This document shows positions 22,436 through 33,760 of a stretch of 64,000 nt of DNA, in pieces. The stretch is from Isoetes taiwanensis. Taxonomy: Eukaryota > Streptophyta > Lycopodiopsida > Isoetales > Isoetaceae. Made by a program: the position numbers and the translations under genes. The notes below the pieces were generated by a model. It made no database searches, was not told the DNA's origin, and worked only from the letters and a program-made list of their open reading frames with translations. Within the stretch, counting starts at the first letter, position 1. Every line of letters starts with the position of its first letter. The stretch spans positions 1,622,184 to 1,686,183 of the forward strand of contig JAJEKV010000113.1 in NCBI GenBank assembly GCA_021234155.1. The letters are read 5' to 3'.

Positions 22436-24151
22436 TTGAAAGCCTACATAAACAATGGAGTGCCGCCTCCCCCTTGTTTGGCTCTATTCCCTTGGAAGGT
22501 GCTTCCAGGTAATGTGTGTACTAAGCTGTTGGGTATTCCCTTTGGAGGGGATGTTTCCATGGGGAGGGTGTGGGATGAGATTTTGCAGGGGTTGCAGAAA
22601 CACCTCAATTGGTGGAAGGGTAGCAAGTTGTCCATGGCAGGTAGGATCACTATTGCCAAGTCAGTACTTTGTAGCACTCATGTATCAGACATCTGCGATG
22701 CTAGCTCCCGAGGGTAAGATACGTGGCTTTGGATAAGATTGTTCAAATTTTGTGTGGGGCGGGATGATGAAGGGGCGGTTGTTAAAGTGGCTTGGTGGAA
22801 GTGTCTCATCGGAGGATGGGGGGGCTTGGCCATTCTCGATTTGGCACTACATAGTAAGGTGTTGGTCTCCAAGTTTGTTTGGAGCATTCTCGCAGATGGA
22901 GCATCTTCTCCGGTCTTGGCGTTTATTGCAGTCTCTCTTCGCCATTGTGTGGCATTTGGGAGGCCGTCTGCATGTGGAGTTGCCCCGGGCACTTGCTGTA
23001 TGGTCTCCTAGCCTTTCCCACATGCATCCCCTTTTCTCACAGGGTATTATGCTTGGGATCATGTGTGTGTGCTCTTCCAGCCAGATTATGCCTCGATTTT
23101 ATCACCACTCTTCTCCTTTCTTGTGGGTTCCTCTACCCCTCACAAGACTTGCCCTTTGTCGCCAATCGCATGCTCTGACGCTAGGCCCGCTTGGAGGCGA
23201 AGCCGCCGTGCTCACCTTGGAGGATTGGTATTGGGATGGTCAGCTAGCTTCGTGGGAGTTCTTCGAAGCTCGCCGCTTTTAGGGGCGTGACCGGGCTATC
23301 TGGGAACACGTGGCGGGGAGTATTCCGCTACATATACCTATAGTCCCTCAGGATGATGTGGTGGTGCAGGTTTGGAAGGTTCATCCGGATGTTGTGTCTT
23401 CTTGCTTTGTGCGGTCTTCTTACCGGTCGTGGCTATTCATGACACACCGCCCCTTCGTGCAAGTGGTCTCTGCAGCCCCGGGTTCTCGATGGCGCCGGTT
23501 TGGACGTGGACATGGAGTTCACTTCCCCACCAAAGGTTAGAGTGCTTCGCGGCGGTGGTGCACCACCATTGATCGTGGTGAATATCCTTGTGAGTCGGGC
23601 TTTAGGCCGTGTGAGCCCTCTCTTTGTTGTGGCCTTCATCGTGAGACTGTGGAGCATTGTGCGGTTTTATGCCCTCACTTGCGTGCATGCCCGGGATTGG
23701 GTTAGGGCTCTGTTTCGAGAGATTGACTAGCCGCCAGCTTGCTGCTTCATGTGTATCCCGGTGCTTGGCCGCTCTTGTGGCGCAAAGCCTTGCATCTGTC
23801 GCGTGGGCTTGGTTGGTGTGGCTGATTTGGAAACGGGCGGTTGTGGATCTTTCGGGGATTCAGCGGCACTGCAGCCTCTCTCGATTCCTTGACTCGTGTA
23901 CAAGCTATTTCAAAGCTTTCGTGTTCCTGTGGATTAGTAGAGCGGAAGTTTGCCATTTGGCGGGACTTCTTGGGTGTTGTAGATGGTGATGGTCGGTTTG
24001 TACAGCAGTAAAGTTGCAGTTTTTCTGTGAGTCTGTTGTGGAGTGTCGAGGTATCGCTGTCTCTTTGGGGCAGTTCTCCTTCCTCCTCACTTGCTTTGTA
24101 ACATTACCATTCTTTTAATATATTGATGACACAGTTCTTCAAAAAAAAAAA
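22436..24151 (+). mobile_element. LINE 3' part: end of RT through zf-RVT to A tail
   Basis: 5'-truncated plant L1-type LINE. It opens with KLLGIPFGGDV, then NWWKGSKLSMAGRITIAKSV, the thumb region after the RT. Next is KVAWWKCLIGGWGGLAILDL with LHSKVLVSKFVWSIL, homologous to 3580-3660 and 16150. The C-terminus reads RETVEHCAVLCPHL, then WLVWLIWKRAV near 23800. The 3' UTR ends 'cagttcttcaaaaaaaaaaa' at 24131-24151. Several frame changes break the protein. RT catalytic motifs are absent. Same family as the LINEs at 1886-4886 and 14853-18772. Confidence 0.8.
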
Positions 24152-24780
24152 GATGGATACTACTATGACCTTGCTCAAGTTACCAATGAGGTTGTTTAAC
24201 CATGTAAATAATATTGACAATTATTACATTGAAAACCTAGATCAACCATGGGGTGCTTGAGCCCGATCATCCAGTTCTCCCCATTCAAAACAGGGGTGAC
24301 CATGACCTTGTACAAGCCACCCCTAAGGTTTTTGTTTAGCATTGCATAAAGAACAACTTAAACCAAATCTTTTTTAAAGGGTGCTTGTGCCCAATCACCC
24401 AGTCCTTCCCATTCAAGATGGAAACGACCATGACTTTGCTCAACTCGCCTCCGAGGTTGTTTCATCATGTAAGTAACATTAACAATTATTAATGAGGTCA
24501 TTAAGTTGAAAACCAAGATCAACAATGGAGTGCTTGAGCCCGATCACCCAGTCCTCCCATTCAAAATAGTGACGGCCATGACTTCACACAAGTCACCCTT
24601 GAGTTTTCTTCTTTTAGCATTGCATGAAGAACAACTAAAACCAAATATTTCTTAAGGATTGCTTGTGCCCGATCATCTTGGCCAATCCATTCGCGATAAA
24701 GATGATCATGAGCTTGCTCAAGTCATCTCTAATTGATCCTTGCACACTATGGCCTTGCATAAGTCACCCATGATATTGAT
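24152..24780. repeat. Higher-order tandem repeat (A-B-A'-B'-partial)
   Basis: Units of about 130-150 bp alternate between two types. A-type units (from about 24152 and 24416) carry 'gaggttgttt', 'gacaattatt' or 'aacaattatt', and 'gtgcttgagcccgatca'. B-type units (from about 24291 and 24565) carry 'agcattgcat', 'gaacaact', 'aaaccaaat' and 'gcttgtgccc'. Every unit contains 'ccatgac' or similar and ends in 'cccattcaa' or similar. A partial fifth unit follows 24690. This is a small satellite-like array with a dimeric period of about 280 bp. Confidence 0.65.
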
Positions 24781-24789
24781 CTGCAAATA

Positions 24790-27290
24790 CATCCAAATAC
24801 AACTTCTAGAACTGAGAAAATACTATCTAGAACTGTGGAAGAACTAAGGATGACAATGGCACGTATTGGATATTGAGTTTCTTAGCAACTTATCATCAAG
24901 GATAACTCAAAGACACAATGAGATGGGCTAAAGAAGCTCTCGTATTTCCCACCAAAATCACATTAATAATCGATGTGACTACGTCGATATTAAGGTTTGA
25001 TGTGCCCTCGTACAACGGCCATATAGATATCACTTACCTGCATGTTGCTTACCTGTCAGTTGTCCTCGATTATCGATGAAGCCTCGCCAATGATTGACGT
25101 GGTTTCAGCCATGTCAGGTTAAGGGGGATTCACCACCTTTTACATATATAAACTATCTGCATACACAAGAAGGGGTCTTTTCGACTCATTTCCGCATGTA
25201 CGATCGACGGGGAGTCTTTTTTTGTATTTTTTTGCACTAGCTTAGGTAATTTTTATTTGGAAGGATTCAAAATTGGCTTTTAAAAATTCATACATGAGGG
25301 GTTTTCGCCACCCCTTGAGTGCAGATGGCATACCCCCTTATACATGAGTCAATTTCCTTGTGTAGGTTCCGACGTAACATGTCTTGTCAACGATCGATGG
25401 CCTGTCAACAGATCGACGTTTGACCAAGTGAAGTCAAATATCGACGTTTGATCATCATCGGCCGGTGCCTTTTCATCAAGAACTCATGCTTCAGCCTTGT
25501 AATATTTGCTTCTAGTGAATTCAGCTTTGAATTGATTTTGACTTTTGACTTCTTTGGCTTCAACTTGACTCTTTGAGTTTATTTTAATTTGAGTTGACCT
25601 TCCCCACTAGAGCGACTTTGACTTGCTAAAATCTTCATAAACAATCTTGATCACAAACTACTACAATTCCTCATAGTACAAGCACTTGTATATATGTAAG
25701 ATTCAAATAAGCCGATGTTATGGAAATGCTTGTACATTGCCAAACCTTAGTATGTTTATGAAACCCAACATTGCAAATAAGTGCAACAAGCTTATACTGG
25801 ACAAGTGCCAAAAAAACCCTTAACCTCCAAGAATGTATATGGTTTTAAGAGATTAAAAATCCCCCTAGGAAACACCTTAAGTGGTTTATACAGGCTCAAA
25901 TTATGAACTCCACTTGGTTCTGGGGTGGGCTTCATGATTTAGGATGTGGAATCGACATATAGCATCTGAAAACCAAACTAAAAGATGGTTTGTACGATTA
26001 GTCCTTCCCGCTCCCACCCTAGTAAACCATCGACTTCACATGCATGGCATCATTTTTTAAATGCAGTGCCTCATCTATATCTGAGTGGTCATCTAACTTT
26101 GTCTCCGCACTATTAATCCCAGTTCAGGGTTCTTGTATCAAGTACTAAGGAATACTGGTCCAGTTCAGTAGGTTGATACCGAAATTGTTGATCTTGTTCT
26201 GGAGATGTGTGCGCCCACCTCAGTATACTGCCTTTCTTGTTCTCGTAAATCTGAATCTAAAACTTGTCCTGAGTCGTCAACAATCCCCACATATCTCTTA
26301 CTGCTAGAATTTGTAACCGAGTCAATGATCAACTATAAGGGTTGTGCCCTTTCGAGACAGACATAGTCATAGAGGTAGCAGTCATGCATCCTTCAGCAAG
26401 AATAGAATGTATTTGGACCTGGTCATGAAATGTGAAAGATAAATCCTGGACCAACAAAGCCATGAGATCATGTGGAGTGGCTTCTTGGCAAAGGATGCAC
26501 CAGAATCCTTTGCCACCAGCATCTTGCCAGGAGTGGCTCAAAATTCCTCAACAATAACTCACCAGAATCTTGCTAGGTCTCTTACTAGTCACTTCTGGCA
26601 TAAGCTATTCTGGTCGACACCCCTCTTGGACATAGAATTATCCTAGAGATTCCTTTGACAAAGACTCGCGCCCAATCTTTGATGACCTTATCTCATTAAT
26701 CATGGTAGGCCTCCGAGGACCAACGCAAAAAGGTAATAAAACTTTTTGTTTAGTGGACTCCTCCTGGCAGCGAAGTTGTACCATTGACTCCTCTGGCATG
26801 GCTTACAAGAATTCATTTTTCCATATAACGACCTTCTTATCAAACATAAAATACCGGTTAGGACCGAAGACAGAAGGCAATAAAACTGTCTGAACAGTAG
26901 TCTCCGCATGTACTTGGCTCTTGAGCTGGTTGAAATAGGCACCTGCTTGCAAATTTTGTTGAAAACCTTCTTAGTTTTTGTTTCTTTATTTCTATTTCTT
27001 CTTATCATAATGAAATAACTCAAGCTAGATCCAAACGAGAATTTTATTCAAGTAAGGAAGCAATACAAAACCAATAATGCTTCTAGAACTCACAATCGTA
27101 TTGAATTAAATTGAATTGAGGAAGATCTAGCAAGGTGGTTAATAGGAAATGAACCTATGAGCCTCCTTGAAAAATTTAAAAAATCTCCTTACTGGATGCT
27201 TCGTTTTGCAAGAATGGAAAGATCTAGCTGTGAGCTACCGCATTATGCAAGAAATGTCTCTAATACCCTAAAATATAGAGAGTGAAAACT
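24790..27290. other. Unassigned intergenic sequence
   Basis: No domain recognised on either strand. Frames of 60-107 codons at 26329-27023 lack any family signature. Repeated TCGA-rich words near 24970-25470 suggest an old LTR, but I found no ends. Confidence 0.35.
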
Positions 27291-27296
27291 TTAGAA

Positions 27297-27480
27297 GGAA
27301 GGAAGGAAGGAAGTTTATTTTAACGTCCACGGAGGCCAGAGGCATATGAGACGGTACATGCAGAGAACCGGCAAGAAGCCACAAACCCCAACACCAAAAA
27401 CAAGCAATGTAACTGTACAGTAGATCCCTACTACCGGGATGAAAAAACCCCCACTTGGGAGAGAGAAGGGCCTTAGATAA
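27297..27480 (-). mobile_element. LINE/retroposon 3' end with (TTCC)n tail
   Basis: Minus-strand 3' terminus: a G-rich segment (GTGGGGGTTTTTTCATCCCG), then a short hairpin around GGCC, the motif GGACGTTAAAAT and a (CTTC/TTCC)n tail at 27297-27313. It is heavily 5'-truncated. The same ending recurs at 27555-27625, 27508-27535, 36797-36840 and 47797-47840. Confidence 0.6.
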
Positions 27481-27507
27481 AATAAGTTAATATATATAAA
27501 AAATTTA

Positions 27508-27540
27508 ACGTCGATGGAGACCTTTGGGCCATGGGGTGGA
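27508..27540 (-). mobile_element. Retroposon 3' terminus with AT tail
   Basis: Minus sense GGCC-CAAA-GGTC hairpin, then CATCGACGTTAAATTTTT and a TATATA tail. It is one of the short 3' ends of the same type, lying between two others. Confidence 0.45.
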
Positions 27541-27554
27541 TTAAGCCCAAATCA

Positions 27555-28790
27555 GACAAAGGAAGGAAGGAAGGAAGGAAGGAAGTATATTTTAACGTCC
27601 ACGGAGGCCAACTGGCCTATGAGACGGTGATACAATAGAGCGGAAAGTTTCCAAACACAAAAGAAAACCACGTAAAACCCCGCATAACAATGTGTCTTTA
27701 CCATCGATTAAAACCCCCATGTGGGAGGAAAAAACCCTTGTAGTAGGCATTGAGAGGCCCTATCCGGCCAAATTCCCTCGGTGGCCGCGGAGGGACTCCT
27801 TTGACGGGGAGACTTGCAAAATGTAGGACGCTTAGACGCAAAAACCATTGGCGACGCCGCCAGCTTGATGAATTGCTATCTCGTGAGCATCCGAGATCGA
27901 CATGAGCTGCCGATGTGTGCATATGCCGGGCATTCCTCAGAGAGCATGGTGTTCATCTTCTACTATCCGCATGTGACAAAGATCGGCATAATCTCTCATG
28001 CCGGGGATTCCCCGCCTCCATCTCAGCCCACCGGCCCGCCTCAATTCTCGAGATGGTGGGACCCCGTCCTTATTGCAGCTATAGCTCTGGTTCTTTGGTA
28101 GAGATGTGTGCCTTCAAATACCGGGTGGGGGCCATGTTCAAGCCGATGGATTAACCTCGCGGTGGTAGTGCTCTATTTTGGCTTTGCAAGAGTGGGCGAT
28201 CCCACGAGAGGGCAAAGAAAAAGCGCCATTCAAATGTAGCTCCTGCCCGCTTATATCCGACATATCCATAATGTGTTGATAGTCTATGGACCATCTTGCT
28301 AACCATCCCTACAATGCTCCCCGCCACACTCTCTTCGGGACGTTGTGGCCCTCGTGCCAATAATGAGCCCGGGAGGAAGACGCTGTGCATCCATTCTCCA
28401 ACCTTATGGAAATATGCAAGGTGCCTCAAGCATAGCGTAATCGCCAGTAGGGCCAAAAGCCGCCTCATACAAAGAAAATCCCGATAAGGCACCGCGGTCC
28501 TTGACGCCAGGGTCAGTATGTCGAAAGCCTTCAGACCCTCTCTAGCTTATCCCAAGTACCCTTTGCTAACCGGCCGCCCCCAAACCTCTATCCCATATAG
28601 CAATACGGGTTCCATGAGTGCTCTAATAGGTGTGCTTTGGCGCCCCAATCGCAGAGATCTATTCTATAACAGCTATTCTCATTTGCATGGTTGTTCACCA
28701 ATGGTTGTTGAGAGTGAGCACCGGCAATGCGATAGTGGGAGGAGCAATGACGAGGTGCTAGAGAGAAAAGAAATCTAGCTCAAAAAGAAT
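27555..28790 (-). mobile_element. Decayed non-LTR element: RT C-terminal part and 3' end
   Basis: The minus strand reads broken pieces near 28600 (EPVLLYGIEVWG after allowing frame changes), then VPYRDFLCMRRLLALLAITL and LAYFHKVGEWM at 28492-28380. This is the layout of the region after the RT in some non-LTR elements ('PVLLYGxEVWG ... LL.E.G.LP'). The 3' end at 27600-27555 has the hairpin AGGCC-AGTT-GGCCT (minus sense), GGACGTTAAAATAT and a (TTCC)n tail. It belongs to a different class from the A-tailed LINEs here, possibly RTE-like. The coding assignment is tentative, but the 3' end is clear. Confidence 0.5.
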
Positions 28791-28795
28791 GTTAA

Positions 28796-29420
28796 TTAAA
28801 TGTTCTATGTTAGAAAGTCGACACATTGGTTAAAGATGGACACATTGGTACAAGGTTAGGGTTGATCCACAAGAGGTCATGGGTTTAGTGGGGTTTTGTC
28901 GCTACGAAGATCTAGTCAGAGATATCAAGGTATGCAAGAATCGCCTATGAAACCTCAAATTCTAGAGAGAGAAACATCTTGGAAAGAGAAAAATCATAGA
29001 GAGAGAGCACTGGCAAGGCAACATTAGAGAGAAAAAAATCTAGCTCAAGAGGATATTAGATAAATAAATCTCCTACATTAGAAGGTCAAGGTTGAGCTAG
29101 AGGAGGTCATATTGGTTAAAGATGGCGGACACATCGTTAGAAGGTCAATGTTTATCATGAGGTCACATTAGCAAAAGATGAGGACATATTGGTGTCAACA
29201 TATGGTGAAAAAGGTATCTTGTACTTAGAGGTGTCAATATGTAGGAAGATATTGGAGAATGTTAGACAGATAAATGTCCTGAGTTAAAAGGTCAAGGTTG
29301 AGCTACAAGAGGTGATATTAGATAAAGATGGAGGACACATTGTTAGAGGGTCAAGATTGAGCCACATCATTGAAAGATGGAGGACACATTCAATACGTGG
29401 TGAGAAAGGTATCGTGTACT
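28796..29420. repeat. Degenerate tandem array, units of about 60-120 bp
   Basis: Words such as 'aaggtcaaggttgagc', 'gaggtcatatt', 'aaagatggaggacacat' and 'ggtgagaaaggtat' recur several times in the same order. Copies are diverged and interrupted by 'agagagaaa' stretches. No coding signal. Confidence 0.55.
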
Positions 29421-30690
29421 TCTATAGATTCTAGACCAACACGTGATGATAATATGAACTGAGACTGTGGTTCACATGTCAACGACATGCTTTCCCATAG
29501 TGTGAGTTTTACACATGCATAAAAAACTATAAAATATAACAAATACTTTTCAATGTATCGCTTATATGTGCCAACGCAATAAGGATATAAATATGTTATA
29601 TGGTTCAAAATGATTATTAGAAATTTTATTTCAAAGTATTCAAGGACATATCCAAAATAGTCAATGATCACAGGCATAATATCATTAACATAATGGAGTG
29701 TACCTTCATTTGCTGCTTGCCTAATTTGTATGTAGCAAGTACATAATAGGAGACATTAGCATGAAAGGAACCATTGCACATGAATACAATCTTTTGATTC
29801 ACATACTGTAGCTAATAAAATGCAACAAATATTTTCCCTTCCTTCAATTTTCCTTTGAAATATGTGATGTACCTAGAGCTGTACTCCCAGTTGCTTATGA
29901 TAGAGGTTAGACAAGTGTTTGTCTTTTACAATCTTCGTCAACAATCTCTCCCTGTGATTGTTTCGTATCCAGCGGAGAAAATTGTTCAGATATTAACTTC
30001 ATAAGAAAATGCTTATGTAACACATAGAATCATTGTCATGTTATTTGCCCAAGAAAGCAATTATTAAGATTCTCATAATATATAAGATTTGGCGTGCTCC
30101 ATGTCATAAGGTAGCGAACAAAAAAAGTTGATTCCACTTTGCTTTTGTTGTCTTACACAAAAAGGTCCCTACAGGCAATACAAAATTTTTCTTGTTGTGT
30201 TATGCTAAAACAAACAAAACCCCTTTGTAGAAATGCATTGATTTGTCCGGAAGGGCAACCATAATTTATTCTATTCTATCCTATCTCAAAGCACAGGTTT
30301 TCATTCTTTTTTCGAGGATGACAAGCATCAAGTTGCAGCATCGAGACCGAAACTGAAACTGCAACAAGGGTAGTTCATTGGAGGGGAATAATTAAAGGGG
30401 AGGGAAATGCAAGGGGAAGCCTTGTGCTAAAGAGGCCGAAGAGTGATGATCCGCCTCGGGATAGCAGGGTGCAGCTATCGTATTCAACGAGATGGGATAC
30501 ACTAAGGAACTTTTCCCTTAAGGTCCATGTGCAGTAGGCCCAGAGGGCCTTAAGAGAACCCTTAAAATAAGCACCTAAGGAGACCAACAACTTAATACAA
30601 CAAGATATCATAATTTAAAGCTGAAGAGGTACATTCAAAACACATCATCAAAGCCTGTTTGGACGTTTGTATCCCCCCCACGTTCGCTTT
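29421..30690. other. Unassigned; one retroposon-like tail
   Basis: AT-rich with no gene. At about 30248-30290 a hairpin (TTGTCC-GGAA-GGGCAA) precedes 'ttctattctatcctatc', again like a retroposon 3' end with a microsatellite tail. Confidence 0.4.
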
Positions 30691-30711
30691 GCGTCTAAGA
30701 TTCCATTCTGC

Positions 30712-30797
30712 CTACGTGGCTTTTTAATACCCGTCTAACACCCGCGCCGCGTCACTAAATCACAATTCCATCATCTAACGGTCCATCCCTCCACGTG
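30712..30797 (+). promoter_or_regulatory. ACGT-core elements upstream of the AT-hook gene
   Basis: 'ctacgtggc' near 30713 and a G-box CCACGTGTC at 30791-30799 (CACGTG core), both recognised by plant bZIP and bHLH factors. They lie about 1 kb before the AUG and about 450 bases before the proposed 5'UTR intron, in a GC-richer stretch fitting a promoter. Function is inferred from position only. Confidence 0.4.
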
Positions 30798-31248
30798 TCG
30801 GCATCTGAACTCCTCCCCATTTTGACGGCCATATTACGATACTCAACACCCTGATCCAATCCAAGCCGTTGCTTCCTCCACGGGGACGAATATTCGTTTA
30901 AAGGCATGTGTGAAATTCCTTTCGGAAAAAGGATCTGATCCTGTCTGTAGCGGACCTGATTAGAGCTCGTGGAAATGGAGTGTCGGATCTGATCCGATCA
31001 TCTATCTTCTTGTTCCTCATTTTTTGGCTTGTGTCTGGGCGCCCATACAGTAGAAGAAGACGCCGGAATCGCCATAGCTGGAAGCTCTTCCTTTATCGGA
31101 TCCGGAGCTCCTGTGCCTTTTTAGGCCAATGCGGTTGATCCAAAACAAGTATTTCGCAGTTTTTTCTCCACAATTTGAGCCCGATTTTATCAAAACCTGC
31201 TTCATCTCATCAATCTAGAGCTCAAGCTTCAGTTCCGGCCTTGATAAG

Positions 31249-31782
31249 GTGAAACCTTTGCCTTTCTAATCTTTATTCATATTTCTACAGAATCCCATTC
31301 CTGTTCTTGGAGGATAAATGTGTCCATTGATAAAATCGCATTTTTCTTATTTTGTCGCTCTTAGAGAGCTCTAGGCTGCAGGATTTTTGGTTTGGATTTG
31401 CAATCTGAAAATTGAGCAAGAATTAAATATGCATGTCGGGTCACATCGTACTAAGCCTGCTGTTTTGTCTTTAGAAGTATAGCTTGGTTGTAGTGTTGAA
31501 TCGAAAATTCTTGCCATTAGTAAGAAATATTATAATCCGGCAAGAAATCCTAGTTTTAGTCTGGTTTCAAAGTAGCAGAGCTCAGATTAATGCGATGTCA
31601 GGCTTATTTTCTCATCAAAGATTAAGAATCCATATTTCTGGCAAAAAAAAGAAAAACACTGTCCACATTCTGGTAACAAAACTAGTATTCAATCGCGCCT
31701 GACCGTGTAGGGATTATTTTATGAATCCAAATCACATGTGCGGATGCAATAAACTGATAGCCGGAATCAATTCTTGTCTCAG
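31249..31782 (+). other. 5'UTR intron of the AT-hook gene
   Basis: Donor AAG/GTGAAA at 31249 and acceptor TTCTTGTCTCAG ending at 31782, directly before the ATG. The intron is 534 bp and T-rich. A leader intron ending right at the start codon is common in plant housekeeping genes. The acceptor is convincing; another donor could be used. Confidence 0.5.
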
Positions 31783-32130
31783 ATGGCGCCGACGAAGAAA
31801 GAAAGCAAGGTTTTGGGGAATGCTCCGGCAACGGAAGCTTCAAGCAGTGGAGGAGATTCTGCGCCGGTGCAAAGGAAAAGGGGCCGGCCAAGAAAAATTG
31901 TGAGGGAAGAAGTGGAAAGTGATTACAAGGGTTTGGACGGTTCCAAAGAGGTACCTCAAAAACCTTCTGTTGATCCTAAAAAAAATAGACCTCAGAAGGA
32001 AAATGAAGCTGTAGAAGATGTTGTGGTAGAAAATGATGAGCCCCTTAAACCTTTAGCAACTAAAAGGGATGGCAGAAGACGCAAAGGGGAGCCCCATAGA
32101 GCAGCAGGGGTTTTCGAAGGAGGTAATTAA
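31783..32130 (+). CDS. Small AT-hook nuclear protein
   Basis: Uninterrupted 115-codon frame. I chose the ATG at 31783 because the three codons before it (TTG TCT CAG) read as the end of an intron. Residues 31-38, RKRGRPRK, are a canonical AT-hook that inserts into the minor groove of AT-rich DNA. The N-terminus is Ala/Ser-rich (NAPATEASSSGGDSAPVQ) and the rest is charged and disordered, with basic patches (KKNRPQKE, TKRDGRRRKGEPHR). There is one hook and no PPC/DUF296 domain, so it is not an AHL-type protein; it looks like the short HMG-Y-like class of chromatin proteins. It is the only intact host gene in the window. Expected location is the nucleus. The specific family is not identified. 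Confidence 0.7.
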   Translation: MAPTKKESKVLGNAPATEASSSGGDSAPVQRKRGRPRKIVREEVESDYKGLDGSKEVPQKPSVDPKKNRPQKENEAVEDVVVENDEPLKPLATKRDGRRRKGEPHRAAGVFEGGN

Positions 32131-33000
32131 GTAAGGCAACTCAAGATTTCTAGCCTCTGGATTTTGCTGAGAATCTTAGTGTTGTAAGTTTTATATTATA
32201 CCCCTTCGCGCTGACTGGCATACCAGATCTGATTTTGGTTTGTTCTTCCCTTGCAAGCTTTTGGGAAGCCTGCTTCTCTCCAGATCATGCTGCCAAGCTA
32301 TCATTTTTGTATTGGACTGTTGTTGAATTCATCATTCTTGTGTTTTTCAACCCCAAAAAAAAAATCTGACTTGATGCTTTGTCAGATCTTGCATAATTCG
32401 TTATGAATTGTTGGATGGATGCTATTTTCAAGGACCGAGTCCTTTGTTTACTTATATCTGATGCTTGTGTAGTTTGTTTGTATGATCCTGTTTTAATTCT
32501 CAACTGGGCACGCACGGCTCTTCATCATCATCCTCTGGCAACAAGTAAGCAACTTACTTAAGACTGTCAGCCATTTCTAAGCGTCAAAAAATGTGCGATT
32601 TCGTCTGGCAAAAGCTAGATGATTCTGGCAATCCAATGATTTTTTGCTACACAGTGGTGGTTTGAATGCTAGCATGCAATGTTGCGACACAGCAGGCTCT
32701 TTTAACCATTTTCTGCATTTTTCTGGTCCCCACGTTCGCAGTTGTTGTAGAAGGTGCATGGAACCTGCTGCTTCTGCTGCAACTTGTTTTCAAAACTTGG
32801 CCTCATTTGTCTTTAACTCCAGCAAAACATTGTATGTGCTAGGCCAGCTGGTGCCAATTTTTTTCAGTCTTAAATCCATATCCATATGTGCAACGGTTAT
32901 CAGGACCCTACTCTACTGTTTAAGCATATCATACTACACTTTTAGCCAACCTAGCTCACTTAATATAATTCTAACATCTGCAACTTGTTAGGAATGCACC
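32131..33000 (+). other. Probable 3'UTR then unassigned sequence
   Basis: The first 400 bases are T-rich and may be the 3'UTR of the AT-hook gene. A frame at 32644-32991 has no recognisable domain. Confidence 0.35.
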
Positions 33001-33048
33001 AAAAAAAAAAAAAAAAAAAAACAAACAAACAAACAAACAAACACAAAA
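33001..33048. repeat. Poly(A) followed by (CAAA)n
   Basis: About 20 A followed by several CAAA units. It could be the tail of an old retrocopy in plus orientation, but no body was recognised upstream. Confidence 0.7.
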
Positions 33049-33703
33049 TAGTGCCTTATGATGTCCTTTCTATGGCTCTTCTTCACATTAGGAGGGATTA
33101 AGTCTTGGGTTTCTTATAGAATAGTCTGAGTCACATCCAAGGTTACTCTATATAAATGGAAAGCCCACTTTCTATGAATGTTTCTCCAATGCTTATAATT
33201 TATGTAATGTTCAGGCAAAGGCCACTTCGCCGGATTACAAACCCGGATTATATCTTATAATTGACTTCTCTTTTTGACCTCTTCAAAATTGCAGCAATCT
33301 TCTTGAAATCGTTGCTTGCTTCTGCGCCACAATGCTAAAACCATTACATTAGAGAATGTGCCAGAGCGGGCAATTATGCCTAGCTCACCCTAATGTTCTC
33401 CTTGGGCCCTAATTGCCGACCCTGGTGCATTATCTAAAACTTAGCATCCTTATCAACCTATTGTCAAACGTGTTTGTTTGAAATGCGGCGCATTGACACT
33501 TTCACCACACTTTCATCACACGCACGGATGCAAAATTCTTGAAGTCAACTCCTTTATGAACAAAAATTGGTTAAGCAATCTTGGTATTTGGTCTCAATGA
33601 CTTGTATATATATTTTTATCATTCTACATGTTCTAGCGTGTCCTTTACACTATTATCTACCTATGTTATTATAGTTTGCATGATGATTCTTGCAGTACCT
33701 GAA

Positions 33704-33760
33704 GGTAACATCACAACAGGAGCCACAAGATAGGTAACATCACAACAGGAGCCACAAGAT
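33704..33760. repeat. Tandem duplication, 29-bp unit
   Basis: 'ggtaacatcacaacagga' with 'gccacaagat' occurs twice back to back, nearly identical. Confidence 0.8.

Noticed and set aside
28796-29420. CRISPR-like or other regularly spaced array
   Set aside because: Repeats are degenerate, spacing is irregular and the context is eukaryotic.
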